Shown here piece by piece: positions 1 through 11,074 of a stretch of DNA of 64,000 nucleotides (within the stretch, counting starts at the first letter, position 1; every line of letters begins with the position of its first letter). The position numbers were made by a program, and so were the translations under genes. The stretch is from Lutraria lutraria (Eukaryota > Mollusca > Bivalvia > Venerida > Mactridae), in the NCBI GenBank assembly GCA_964023205.1, contig OZ026842.1:12626716-12690715 (forward strand). The letters run 5' to 3'. The notes under the pieces were generated by a model. That model did no database searches, was not told the origin of the DNA, and worked only from the letters and a program-made list of their open reading frames with translations.

Positions 1-767
1 GAGTGACATAGATTCAGACCTCCTTACGAGTGAATGAGAAGTCTGAAGTTAAATAAAAATATACTGATATCAATAACAACAGAATACGAAATCCAATAAA
101 ATCAAAGTACTGGAAGTACTGTCCGAACTAGTTGAAGGTCTTTGACGATGATACGTACGCATTACATTGCAGTTCATTGTCAAAGCCACTTGTTCTTTAA
201 AAGCTAACAGGTAAATGACTCAAAATGAGTTGTGTTCATTTTCCTATTTAACGCACAAATTTCCGTAAAATTTGTGAACAATTCGACGAATTATAGCATA
301 ATCTATCAATATGACCTAAAATATACCTTCAACAAATGAAAGTTATCAAATATTTTGCCGATGTTTCATACGTCTGGACAATAATTATGATAATGGCAGA
401 TTTTGTAACATTTGAATTTAGAAATGCCAGAATGATCTTTTATATGATGTTGTTATGACTTTGAGGTTAGGAGATGAAATCTAATGTTTCTGTTTACAAA
501 AATGTATTATAATAAAAAAAAATGTCAAATGCTTCTGAAACAGTAAATTTGCATAAATGCATTTCACAGTAAGTAACATAGATATGAAAAAAAAGATAAA
601 CATAAAAGAGTGTGTTATGTTGTAATGTAGCTTATCAATACTTCTTATAGAAATTAATTACTGAAAACAACAACACAATAATGCCATTTTATATATTTTG
701 GTCACATGATAAGTGGTGGACATGAAATTTATAGAGAGAAGTAAATTGGATTTAAATTGGATTTAAA
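1..767. other. AT-rich DNA without a recognisable gene
   Basis: No coding signal is visible. At about 98-126 it carries the short motif AATCAAAGTACTGgAAGTAC followed by TGTCC. That motif recurs at 28333, 32521, 40491, 41776, 44234, 49250 and 50535 (plus strand) and at 27978 (minus strand), so this is probably a decayed fragment of that dispersed repeat. Confidence 0.4.
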
Positions 768-1672
768 GTGAGTTTTATGAGGAATTATGTAGAAAGTTTT
801 GGATATATTACCCACTTAACTAAAAATCAACCAATTTCAACAAAAAATAGGAAAAAAGCTTATTCTCCGGTAGAGGACATACCCAGTGAAAATCAGTCAA
901 CCGACACACGTGCAAAACCGGTTCAAATTGATAACCCATTCATTATGTATCCAAATGGTCAAGGTATGTTTACAAACTTTACACCCAATACACAAATGAT
1001 GAATATGACTTCACCAGTTGGCAACATGTCGCAACCATTCTTCGGGTTTCAAACGCCGTCAGACCAGACAGCTAGCGAAACACACAGACAATGTCACCTA
1101 TGGTACAATTAAGTTCCCCTCCATGGGCAACTACCTTGATAGATGACATCAAATCGATGAAATTATCGACTGAAAAGGTAGCTAAAACTGTTGACTCGAT
1201 AAATGTGAAAATAACGGCTATGGAATCTCGATTGAAAACTCTAGAAGACAAATGTAATGATATAGAAACCTCCTGTCAGTTCATGAATAGTGAGATTGAA
1301 ACCCAAAAATCAAACATGCTAAGTGCAAAACAACATATTCAGAACCTACAAACTGCCTGTAAAGATCTTTAAAACAAATCAAATTCATTTGAACAACAGA
1401 AGTCGGATATTACCAATAAACTAATTGACTTAGAAGCATGCTTAATGAGAGAGAACTTGATTTTCTACGGTTTACCAGAACAGCCATTACCCACAGACAC
1501 CGAGAACTGTGAATATTTAATCAAGCAAATCATCACTGATAAAATGGATCTAGATGGTCAAGCCATGACAATAGACAGGGCTCATCGACTAAGAGCTATA
1601 GTAGTTAAGTTCCATTACTACAACGAACGGGAAGAAGTATGCCAGAAGTTGTATGACAAAAATGTTAAACAA
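768..1672 (+). pseudogene. LINE ORF1-like protein remnant
   Basis: This is a broken non-LTR retrotransposon ORF1. A first reading frame (768-1112) gives a low-complexity N-terminal part rich in N, M, P and Q. A second frame (from 1091) gives a heptad-rich coiled-coil stretch (IDDIKSMKLSTEKVAKTV onward, about 100 residues). It continues through a TAA stop at 1370-1372 into an RRM-like core beginning RENLIFYGLPE, then the IDRAHRL box and VVKFHYYNEREEV. The order coiled coil, RRM-like core, basic C-terminal domain is that of L1/CR1-type ORF1 proteins, which bind RNA in the retrotransposon particle. The defects are a frame change near 1090, one in-frame stop, and loss of the C-terminal domain where a dispersed repeat starts at 1671. 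The clade is uncertain. No ORF2 follows. Confidence 0.7.
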
Positions 1673-2414
1673 GAGGGCCAAGATGGCCCTATATCACGCA
1701 CATGACAATCACTGTTCACTCATTAAAACATTGTTTTGAACCGATGACCTAGTTTTTGACCCCAGACGACCTATGTTCGAATTTGTCTTACATATCATTA
1801 AGACAAACAGTCTGACTAGGTTTGGTGAAGATACGATCAAAATTTGACATCTACAGTGTTAATAAGGCTTTCCTAAGATTTGACCTTGTGACCTGGTTTT
1901 TGACCCTAGGTGACCCATATTCGAATTTGTCTTACATATCATTAAGATGACCCATGTTCGAACTCGTACAAGATATTATAAAGACAAACATTCTGACAAG
2001 GTTTCATGATCATCCAATCAAAACAGTGACTTCTAGAGTGTTCACAAGGTTTTCAAGCAATTTGCCCTAGTGACCTAATTCTTGACTGCAGATGACCCAT
2101 TATCAAATTTGACCTACATATCATTGAAATAAACATTCTGACAAAGTTTCATGAATATCCAATCAAAACAGTGATTTCTAAAGTGTTCACAAGGTTTTCC
2201 CTTATTTGGCCCTGCTGACCTTGTTTTTGACCCAAAATGGTCCAATATCAAACTTGTCCAAGATTTTGTCGATATTAACATTCTGACCCAGTTTTGCAAA
2301 AATTGAGCTAAAAATGTGGCCCCTAGTGTATTCACAAGTTACACGACGCACAACGCCGGATGAAGACTGATCAGAAAAGCTCACCCTGTCACTTTGTGAC
2401 ATGTGAGCTAAAAA
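1671..2414 (+). repeat. Dispersed 'aagagggccaagatggcc' element, copy 1
   Basis: It opens with AAGAGGGCCAAGATGGCCCT and ends with GACATGTGAGCTAAAAATA, like the copy at 7970-9135. The interior is built from divergent tandem units of roughly 130 bp, each with phrases such as TGACCTTGTGACCTGGTTTT, a 'cattaagacaaacattctgac' equivalent and 'gttcacaaggttttc'. This copy has fewer units (744 against 1,166 bp). CACATGACAATCAC near the start and GTGACATGTGAG near the end are partly inverted relative to each other. It has no coding capacity and appears inserted into the LINE ORF1 remnant. The class is unknown; a non-autonomous element with internal repeats is the best description. Confidence 0.75.
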
Positions 2415-2547
2415 TAAGTGATTATTTATTCAACATGTGGAAGCCTTTAACATTTTTAAACTATAAGATATCTATCTATTGTGCAGTTATCATTAACATC
2501 ATATTCCTTCACTGTAAATACATCCTACAATGTTTGCTTTTGGAATA

Positions 2548-2707
2548 CAGTCAAACATGTATTAGCAGCCATCTCCAAATAAAGGTGATTCATTTCAATA
2601 CCACCACTGATTTTTAAGAACAAAATGACCTCTGAATTAAGGCCACCTGTCAATAAAGGTCACATTATATTTTCCCCAAAGGTGGCCATTGTTCACATGT
2701 TTGACTG
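2548..2707. mobile_element. 160-bp MITE with TA target duplication
   Basis: The ends are inverted: CAGTCAAACATGT on the left and ACATGTTTGACTG on the right, each flanked by TA (2546-2547 and 2708-2709). The interior has 'ggccacctgtcaataaaggtc'-type sequence on its right side, which is related to the 73-bp satellite units at 34.4 and 54.4 kb. The TA duplication and CAGTCAAAC-type ends fit a Tc1/mariner/pogo-mobilised non-autonomous element. Confidence 0.75.
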
Positions 2708-2709
2708 TA

Positions 2710-3640
2710 TATTGTTTTTGTAGTGGTAAACAATATTTTGGTATATCTTATCAATTCCATTTATTTATAAGTTTTTATATGTTAATATGTTTCAATATAT
2801 ATTTAATATTTAAAATGTTTTCTATCCCTATCTACCTTTATCACCAATATCCATGATCAGCCAATATGGAATTGGGGTTTGTAATGTGCAGTTACCGGGG
2901 TTATATGTCTGAGAAGTTTGTTCTCATCAGGTGATCAAACTTTTTATTTTTATTAGAATTACTATATCAATAATCAATGAATATGAGTCTCTAGGCACAC
3001 ATACACATAAAATCTTATAACTTTTATATGAGAACCCCCAAATCAATGATTTTTGGCAAATAAATGATGTAATCATTCTCTTATCTTGTTGAACATAAAT
3101 AATTATCAAAAATAAAAGTGATACATACAATATAAATGATGACTGATATTGTTTATATTCATGGTTTACAAGCTGACTCACAAATATGACTTTCTTAGTT
3201 AGTATTCATACAACAGCTCATAACTTTTATAAAATTGGTCTAAAATCAACAAATTTTGGTATATAATTATTTTTTTATGTTCCTAATCATTTTTAAAAAT
3301 AAAATAATTTTGACTTCAGGGATTAAATCATGTATTTGGATTGCAATACACCAGGTATTCGTAAAATCCAATTTGTATCACTGGGGTTCATTGTACTTGA
3401 AATATATATAGACATATAATCAGGATCGTAGATCTTATTTAGATAATACCTGTGTAACAGGCCATTTCTTCCCCCCTAGCCAGTTTTTTGACAGGGAAAT
3501 TGGCCTAGGCATTGGGACAAACTCTGAGAGGGTACAAAATCAAATATTTCATAAAGATCTACAAAATGTTATAAAAGGTAACTATAGCAAAGATTAAACT
3601 ATTACAGATACATTCATTCATCTCTGGACATATTTTCACA
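2710..3640. other. AT-rich unassigned DNA
   Basis: I see no gene here. Open frames of up to 84 codons on the minus strand are composed of AT-rich hydrophobic codons and look like chance. Confidence 0.4.
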
Positions 3641-3660
3641 TGTTCCTATAAAACATTATA

Positions 3661-3840
3661 AAATTATTTCATGGGCATTTGTGGGAAAGTCAAAACTGTG
3701 GTCCTGAGGTGGAGGGGTTACTTTTGAACTGTTGCCCTGAGACCAGTTGACCGTAGGCCGAGGGCAACAGTTTAAAATGTCACATAGACACACATGGCTA
3801 CAGTTTGACTGTTCAACAAATGCCCATGAAATAACTTTTT
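3661..3840. mobile_element. Fold-back element (about 180 bp palindrome)
   Basis: The left arm (3661-3700, TTATTTCATGGGCATTTGT then AAAGTCAAAACTGT) is repeated in inverted orientation at 3801-3840 (CAGTTTGACTGTTC then ACAAATGCCCATGAAATAA). A second nested stem, AACTGTTGCCCT against AGGGCAACAGTTT, lies in the centre, so almost the whole element can fold. No clear target duplication was found. Confidence 0.65.
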
Positions 3841-4850
3841 ATTACTTAATGCATTGTACAAATATTTTTATACTATTGTTTATTCCATTCTTCCTCAGAA
3901 AAATCTTGGAAACGATTTAGATTTGAAATTTCAAACTTGCCGTTTGTTAAATCAGAATCATATAAACGCTTGCAGAAATCAGAATCATATAAACGCTTAC
4001 ATAGTCTAAAATACACTGTCATACTATAACCCCAAATGCAATCGGTAAGTTCCACTTTAACGGAATATACTGATTGTCACCAAACAATAAAACTGTTGAC
4101 CGGTCAATAGTTTGCAGTATGACTCAAATTACAAATCCTGGCAAATATCTAACTTTTTTGGTAAAACAACAAAAAATAGCAAATTAACATTTATATAAGG
4201 CATTGGGTAATAAAATCTCTTTTCTATGTTAAAGATATGTGTTCTTGTAATTGGGCCAAGCATTGATAAGATCTATAGCATGGTAATAATTGCGTGTTTA
4301 AGTTGTGTCCAAAAGACAAAACACTTTCAGACATTATCTAAAGAATGATTAACAGAACAAGATGTACATACTTTGTGTCTACTTCAGTGTCCAGGACATT
4401 CGTAACCAGGGGGAACATTCCATACAGGTGCTCTGGTTACCGACTGAGTACGTACTAGCCACACAATCTATCTCTGTAGTCACGTGAGTTGAGTGACATC
4501 ATCTGAAATGATAATATAATTATACAGATAACATAAAATGTACACAAATAACAATGTTAAATTTCAGCAACAGAACTGTCCAAAATGAAACAACACCATG
4601 ATGAAAGTTTTCATTCAGAAAAAAACTTGATTACAACAAACAACAGCTGAGACCATTATACAAAGGGATAAGTAACAAAAGATTTCACCCAGATATCATG
4701 TCTATGGTTTGGCCGCGCATGCGCACTAACTCCTATTCGAAGGCACTTTCAGTAAAATCAGTGTCTTTTGTATATGCTATTATTGCTTATAAGCAATAAA
4801 TTTATACTAAAATACTGACATAATCACTTTTAAGCACATATTTACTTTGA
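3841..4850. other. Unassigned DNA with a small direct repeat
   Basis: At about 3944-4000 a 25-bp phrase (AATCAGAATCATATAAACGC) occurs twice in tandem. Nothing else in the stretch could be assigned. Confidence 0.4.
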
Positions 4851-4990
4851 TTATTTGTTGTAGTTATTTACGAATTTTGACGTTTGATGCGCAAAAATGG
4901 CTACAAAAGATGACGTGTTGATGCAGACGAATTTCAGAATATGTGTAATTCTCGAGTTGGTACTTTAAAGTTGGCTTATAGAAATGCATT
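4850..4990 (+). repeat. Dispersed repeat shared (inverted) with 15790-15910
   Basis: The phrases TTTGATGCGCAAAA, ATTTCAGAATATGTGTAATTC, GAGTTGGT and TATAGAAATG occur here in the same order as in the reverse complement of 15790-15910. Two copies of an unknown repeat lie in opposite orientation about 11 kb apart. Confidence 0.55.
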
Positions 4991-5149
4991 TAAATAAGGT
5001 TTTTATGTGTGAACATGGGTTTTTGTCATAAATTGAAAAACATAATTTGTAATATAGGTAGTTAAACGCTCCATAATTAATGACCAGATAATGTAGTTTC
5101 CCATTTCATATAACCCATTTTTACGTAGATTTTGAGATCAAAACCAACA

Positions 5150-5556
5150 AAGAATGTACATGTATAATGCTGTTAAACAAGCTAAAACGTAGCAAATTTT
5201 TTCTAATCCAAGGGCCCATAACTCTTGAAGTTGAGGTCCGATTCCACCCATAACTGAACTTGTCCAAGACTGTAAGGTCATACCCATTCATTGTAAATAT
5301 AAATAAATGAAGGCGCTAGAGTGTAAACAAGCTAAAATATAGCAAATTTTCTAAGTCAAGGGTCAATAACTCTTGAAGTTCTGGTCCGATTCCGCCCATA
5401 ATCTAACTTAGCCGAGACATTGTGGCCATATACATTGTGAGCAATGATTCGTTAAGAGCTGTGGTTGATAGAGTGTAAACAAACTAATTGTGGCCGGACG
5501 CCGGACATTCATCGATCCTAAAAGCTCACTTTTGATGAAATCAGGTGAGCTAAAAG
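5150..5556 (+). repeat. Truncated dispersed repeat ending in 'caggtgagctaaaa'
   Basis: It contains two divergent units of about 120 bp (AACTCTTGAAGTT, GGTCCGATTCC, CCCATAA), then CGGACGCCGGACATTC and the terminal hairpin-like sequence AAGCTCACTTTTGATGAAAT followed by CAGGTGAGCTAAAA. The ending is the same type as in the copies at 1671 and 7970, with a different interior, so it is a sister family truncated at its 5' end. Confidence 0.55.
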
Positions 5557-5562
5557 TCTTCT

Positions 5563-6560
5563 TGTCTGAAACCACAAGGCCTAGAGCTTAGATATTTGGT
5601 ATGTAGCATTGTCTAGAGGACCTCTAACAAATTTGCTCAAATTATTGCCCTAGGGTCAAAATTGCCAAGAAACATATTATAAGCTAATTAAGGGGGAGTT
5701 ACTCCAAGAAACTATAGATCAATCATTTCCATAAGGGGGAGTAACTCCAAGAAACTGTAGATCAATCATATCAATAAGGTGAAGTAACTCCAAAAAACTA
5801 TAGATCAATCATATCAATAAGGTGTAGTAACTCCAAGAAACTATAGATCAATCATATCAATAAGGTGTAGTAACTCCAAGAAACTATAGATCAATCATAT
5901 CAATAAGGTGGAGTAACTCCAAGAAACTATAGATCAATCATATCAATAAGGTGGAGTAACTCCAAGAAACTATAGATCAATCATATCAATAAGGTGGAGT
6001 AACTCCAAGAAACTATAGATCAATCATATCAATAAGGTGGAGTAACTCCAAGAAACTATAGATCAATCATATCAATAAGGTGGAGTAACTCCAAGAAACT
6101 ATAGATCAATCATATCAATAAGGTGGAGTAACTCCAAGAAACTATAGATCAATCATATCAATAAGGTGGAGTAACTCCAAGAAACTATAGATCAATCATA
6201 TCAATAAGGTGGAGTAACTCCAAGAAACTATAGATCAATCATATCAATAAGGTGGAGTAACTCCAAGAAACTATAGATCAATCATATCAATAAGGTGGAG
6301 TAACTCCAAGAAACTATAGATCAATCATATCAATAAGGTGGAGTAACTCCAAGAAACTATAGATCAATCATATCAATAAGGTGGAGTAACTCCAAGAAAC
6401 TATAGATCAATCATATCAATCTACTGATCTGCTAACTCCTCCTCATGTTGACATATGTATAGCAAATTAAAAAAATCTTCTTGTCAAAACCACAAGGCCT
6501 AGAGTTGAAATATTTTGTTTGTAGCATTGTCTAGAAGTTTCTCTACAAAGTGTGTTCAAA
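5563..6560. repeat. Dispersed element carrying the 43-bp minisatellite
   Basis: The phrase CTTCTTGTCTGAAACCACAA with GGCCTAGAG and TAGCATTGTCTAGA occurs at about 5565-5620. It occurs again at about 6477-6535 after the minisatellite, giving direct repeats of about 75 bp on both sides of the array. This suggests that unequal exchange or element duplication generated the structure. Confidence 0.6.
5691..6420. repeat. 43-bp minisatellite, 17 copies
   Basis: The unit includes GTAACTCCAAGAAACTATAG, ATCAATCATATC and AATAAGGTGGA. Successive ACTCC positions fall at 5701, 5744, 5787 and so on to 6389, an exact 43-bp period. The first four units differ by a few bases (GGGGGA, GTGAAG, GTGTAG variants). 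The remaining units are nearly identical, so homogenisation was recent and is stronger on the right side. Confidence 0.95.
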
Positions 6561-6715
6561 TTATGGTTATGAACTACGTCTACATGTCCTGACAGGACGT
6601 GGCAAGAACCTGATGAACGTGATGAAGTTATCATCCAGAAACCAAATTTCTATTTTAGTAATAGTGACCTAGATATTTGACCATTTGACCCCATATGCAA
6701 TCCCACTCTAGGTTA

Positions 6716-7334
6716 CCCCCTTTAAGTGGCGGTCCTAACTCGCCGTGTTCCAAGTGCGTGCTATCTACTTGCAAAAACATGGGCAAAACTTGGCGATCCG
6801 TATGTGGTGAGTACTGCCTCTGTACGGATTTGGAAGCAAGCAGATAATTATGTCGGAGCACTTTTAGTGCATAAGGAACTTTCACCGCGTTTGGCCTGTG
6901 ATCAGTTACGGATTTACCCAAGTACTGATGACACGCATGCCTTCTACTGCCAGTTAGCATGCAATGCACTGACTGTCCCGAGAGTTTTAAAATTTCTCAA
7001 TGATCACTTGGTCTATGGGTGGCGGATAAACTCATGTTCATCACACTTACGTGCACTTACAACATACAAGTGAGAAAGGACACTGTTCATTTACAGCACA
7101 TGCAAGTACAGCCTTCATACGATAACGTGGCAATCGCACGACGATAGTATGGTGTAACCATGTGTAACTCACCATGTGTGCAACGTACGATGCACGCAAC
7201 CGCTAATGGCCAGGCTTAGTGCAGGTCACATACATACACCTTACGCAATTTTCAGAAAACATGGCGGCCGTGGCCTCATAAAAAAACTTGCAGACTAAAA
7301 AACATGTACAGTGGGTTGTGACAGGGCCTTAAGC
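6716..7334. mobile_element. About 620-bp insertion in a dispersed repeat
   Basis: The repeat phrase CTAGATATTTGACC, CCCATATGCAAT, CACTCTAGGTTA is interrupted at about 6715 and resumes at about 7335 with CTACACATGTACCAAG. An uninterrupted version lies at 7425-7490. The intervening sequence is more GC-rich than its surroundings and has open frames on both strands (6655-6969 minus, 6726-7073 plus) that I do not recognise and treat as chance. Inverted ends are not convincing (CTTTAAG and CTTAAG only). Confidence 0.5.
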
Positions 7335-7969
7335 TACACATGTACCAAGTTTCATTGAAATCAATCACCCCTAACTAAAGTTATCATCCAGAAACCAAAT
7401 TTCTATTTTTAGTAACAGTGACCTAGATATTTGACCTTTTGATCCCATATGCAATTCCACTCTAGGTTATTACCAAAGCTACCCATGTACCAACTTTTAT
7501 TGAAATCCATCACTCCTAAATGAAGTTACCATCCAGACACCACTTCGCATCTTTTATCCAATTTTATGGTGTCAAACTCTGGGGGTGACAAGTATACTTT
7601 AAAGCAGTATTGTCACCGTTTACAACTGGCAGGAAATACACTGGTTTTCCACTGTGTCGGATGCCATAAAACCAAATATGACAGTCTGATAATTATATAT
7701 CTAGATAGTACACAAAGGACAGTACTGTTTATTACTCAATAATTTTGTATATAACTGGTGAAATTATGATGACTTAAAATCAATAAACTGCATACATGTA
7801 TTTATTGCGATTTTCAGCCATAAAGCATTTCGAAAAACACATTTTGTCCAAAGTATCAACATTAACCAGTACCTAGTAACTTACTGACTAGTAGATCAAC
7901 ATTTGTTATATATCATGTGAACACTATAAACAATGTTTATATTTAATGCAAGATTATACAATCAAATAC
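7335..7969. other. Dispersed-repeat tail and unassigned DNA
   Basis: To about 7560 it continues the repeat interrupted at 6716, with the phrase 'gttatcatccagaaaccaaa' shared with 6620-6650. The rest is unassigned AT-rich DNA. Confidence 0.4.
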
Positions 7970-9135
7970 AAGAGGGCCAAGATGGCCCTATATCGCTCAC
8001 ATGACAATCACTGTTTACTCATTAGTACATTGTTTTGAACCCGTGACCTAGTTTTTGACCCCAGACCACCTATGTTCGAATTTGTCTTACATGTCATTAA
8101 GAAAAACAGTCTGACTAGGTTTGGTGAAGATACGATCAAAATTTGACATCTACAGTGTTAATAAGGTTTTCCTAAGATTTGACCTTGTGACCTGGTTTTT
8201 GACCCTAGGTGACCCATATTTGAACTTGTCCTTAATATCATTAAGACAAACAATCTGACAAAGTTTGGCCAAGATCCAATCAAAACCATGACATTTAGAG
8301 CTTTTACAAGATTTCTACCTAAGATTTGACCTTGTGACCCAGTTTTTGAACCCGGCTGACCCATGTTCATCCTTGACCCACATATCATTGAGGCAAACAT
8401 TTTGACAAGGTTTGGTGAAGATCCAATTAAAACTGTGACATCTACAGTGTTAACAAAGTTTTCCTAAGATTTGACCTGGTGACCTAGTTATTGACCCCAG
8501 ATGACCCATATTTATACTTGACCGTTATATCATTAAAACAAACGATTTGACGAAGTTTGGTGAAGATCCAATAATAACTGTGAAATATACAGTGTTAACA
8601 TGGTTTTTCATAAGATTTGACCTAGCGACCTAGTTTTTGACCCAAGATGACCCATGTTCGAACTCGTCCAAGATATTATGAAGACAAACTTTCCGACAAG
8701 GTTTCATGATCATCCAATCAAAACAGTGACTTCTAGAGTGTTCACAAGGTTTTCCAGCAATTTGCCCTAGTGACCTAATTTTACTACAGAAATTACCCAT
8801 TTTCAAACTTGACCTACATATTATTAAAATAAACATTCTGACAAAGTTTCATGAAGATAAATTCAAAACAGTGATTTCTAAAGTGTTCACAAGGTTTTCC
8901 CTTATTTGGCCCTGGTGACCTAGTTTTTGACCCAAATTGGCCCAATATCGAACTCGTCCGAGATTTTGTTGAGATTAACGTTCTGACCCAGTTTTGCTAA
9001 AATTGAGCCAAAAATGTGGCCCCTAGTGTGTTCACAACAAAAAGTTTGACGACGCACGACGCACGACGCCGGACGCCGGACGGAGAGTGATCCTAATAGC
9101 TCATTTTGTCACTTTGTGACATGTGAGCTAAAAAT
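7970..9135 (+). repeat. Dispersed 'aagagggccaagatggcc' element, copy 2
   Basis: This is the fuller copy of the family also at 1671-2414. The 5' end reads AAGAGGGCCAAGATGGCCCT then ATATCGCTCACATGACAATC. The 3' end reads GACGCCGGACGCCGGACGG, then TTGTCACTTTGTGACATG and TGAGCTAAAAAT. CGCTCACATGACA at the start and TGACATGTGAGC at the end are inverted to each other. About eight divergent units of roughly 130 bp lie between. Open frames here are shadows of the repeats. Confidence 0.8.
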
Positions 9136-11074
9136 CCAGCTGCTGATGAAAGTGGGAACAAAAATATGTTTATTAATAATGGCAAATACTGACGAGGTGA
9201 TCCCATGAATTATCAGATAAAAATTTGGACTAAATCTTATAAACATTAAGTACTTTATTAACAACTAAATAAGTTAATATAATTGTGATAAGGTTGTTAT
9301 AGAACCGTATTAAAAAGGTTGTTTACATTCAAAACGCATTGACTAAGCTTTTTATGATTCTGTCATGTAAATAAAGTAGTAGCGTAGAGTCATCACTATA
9401 AACCTTGAGTCATCAATTCTTTACCAACATTATCACTCAAATAATGGGCCACCAAGTGATTCAAGGGAGGTAAATCAATTTAGACAGATTATTCTAGAAA
9501 AACACCACATGGTCATAATATTCATCAAGCGTCTCGTTAATCGAGAACGACATTTTGCCCGACTGTATCAAATAAATTATCGAGAGTCGTCCAGACGGCC
9601 GAATAGATGTCTTTATAAGGCATATTTTCTACGGCTGTTTACCTCAATATTGAAACGTATAGGGAAAATGCATAAAACCTATAATAATCTACGTTTGTTT
9701 ACCTTAAAAAAATACACGCCTTGAAACTTCTAAATCACGTGAGCAAGAGAGAATGATTCCGAATAAAAAACAATGACTTAAGGACACTGACGAGTTAAGG
9801 TTGTTTTGTTCAACAATGAATTTGGCCAATAGCTTAATTAATTAATTGTCCACATCGAAACTATCATTTGACCAAAATGTTTTTAAAATGTGTTAATTTT
9901 CTATATGCAAATTTCCAAAAATCCCAACACAATATAATTATTTTACATTTCTACCTGAATAATAATCGCTTTTAAACTGTAAAGTGGTAATTTATTTTAC
10001 AAAATATGTTTTTTAAAGTGAGACTTCAGTGCACTTTGTGAACCATGTATTTGGTAAAATAATCTCAATTTTTCCCGAATATCACCAATTTTCGAATGTA
10101 CATTTAACCACATATGTTAAAGCTGAATACCAGCAGATAGTTTTGGTTTATTCCAGGGCAACAGAAAACCGGCACACCGACTATTACTTTTTCACATATA
10201 TAATAAAAGTTTGTCAGTGTATGATAATTGGTGCACATGCAGTTCTAACCAAAGACATTATTTATTACTAGTGGTACCACTTAATGCCATCATTATAAAA
10301 TTCAGAGCATAAAATAATGAAAATTTGTCGGTCCGGACCAACTTTCAATGTCTCAGTTCAATTTGAGTAGCAGAAAATGATAAAAAAATGATAAAAATGT
10401 GGTCAAAAATTGCTAAATAGTCACAAACCTTACTGTGTGCTGTTTGCCCCATTTTCAATACCCCCCATATAAATTTCAAGATAACTAATAGCCTGGAGTG
10501 ATCATTTGCTAATCCGATCAAATCGATGTCTATAGTTATTAGTTCAAACATGTGGTAGACAAGAGTAACACAATTAATGCACTGATCTTTTACGTTAATA
10601 TGAAAGACTGACAATTATGTTGCATATATATTTGAGTTAAGGACTTCAACGCAGATTCCGTACTGCCATTTTTTTTACATTAAGTATCATTTTGGTTTTA
10701 TCAAAGGCAGTGAATTGTTTTAGAAGTCAGTAACAAAGATAGTTATAGCAAAGGACGCCGACATTTGTTGGTCCAATTTTAGAGACAATTCACTGTTTCG
10801 ATTCAGTAAATAACCCGTGTAACATTGCCCCTATGTTATGCGTCATCATCAAATTGACAGATATAACACGATGATGATATATGCTTTTAAATTCAGGAAT
10901 GTTCGATCTTGACTAAAATTATTATATAACAAGATTTGTTTCAAATACACAATGCCCCCTCTGAGTGCCCTTTAACTTGAAAATGCACAAAATAAACACA
11001 AAGGGCCATAACTCCATAAAAAATGAATGAGTTTAATTGTACTATGTATATTTGCTTTTTGTTGTTATTCGTCT
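9136..11074. other. Unassigned DNA, no supported gene
   Basis: Open frames of 71-89 codons (9509-9724, 10029-10271, 10345-10614) show no family I recognise and no flanking splice or repeat structure. At about 10925-11000 is a short piece of the family whose fuller copy lies at 46591-47706 (CAAGATtTGTTTCAAA then ACACAATGCCCCCTCT). Confidence 0.4.

Noticed and set aside
5691..6420. CRISPR-like array
   Set aside because: Units abut without unique spacers and the sequence is metazoan, so this is a minisatellite.
6655..7073. Overlapping open frames of 104 and 115 codons on opposite strands
   Set aside because: They lie in the GC-richer insertion at 6716-7334 and one extends into dispersed repeat. 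No motif is recognised, and frames on both strands are expected in such DNA.
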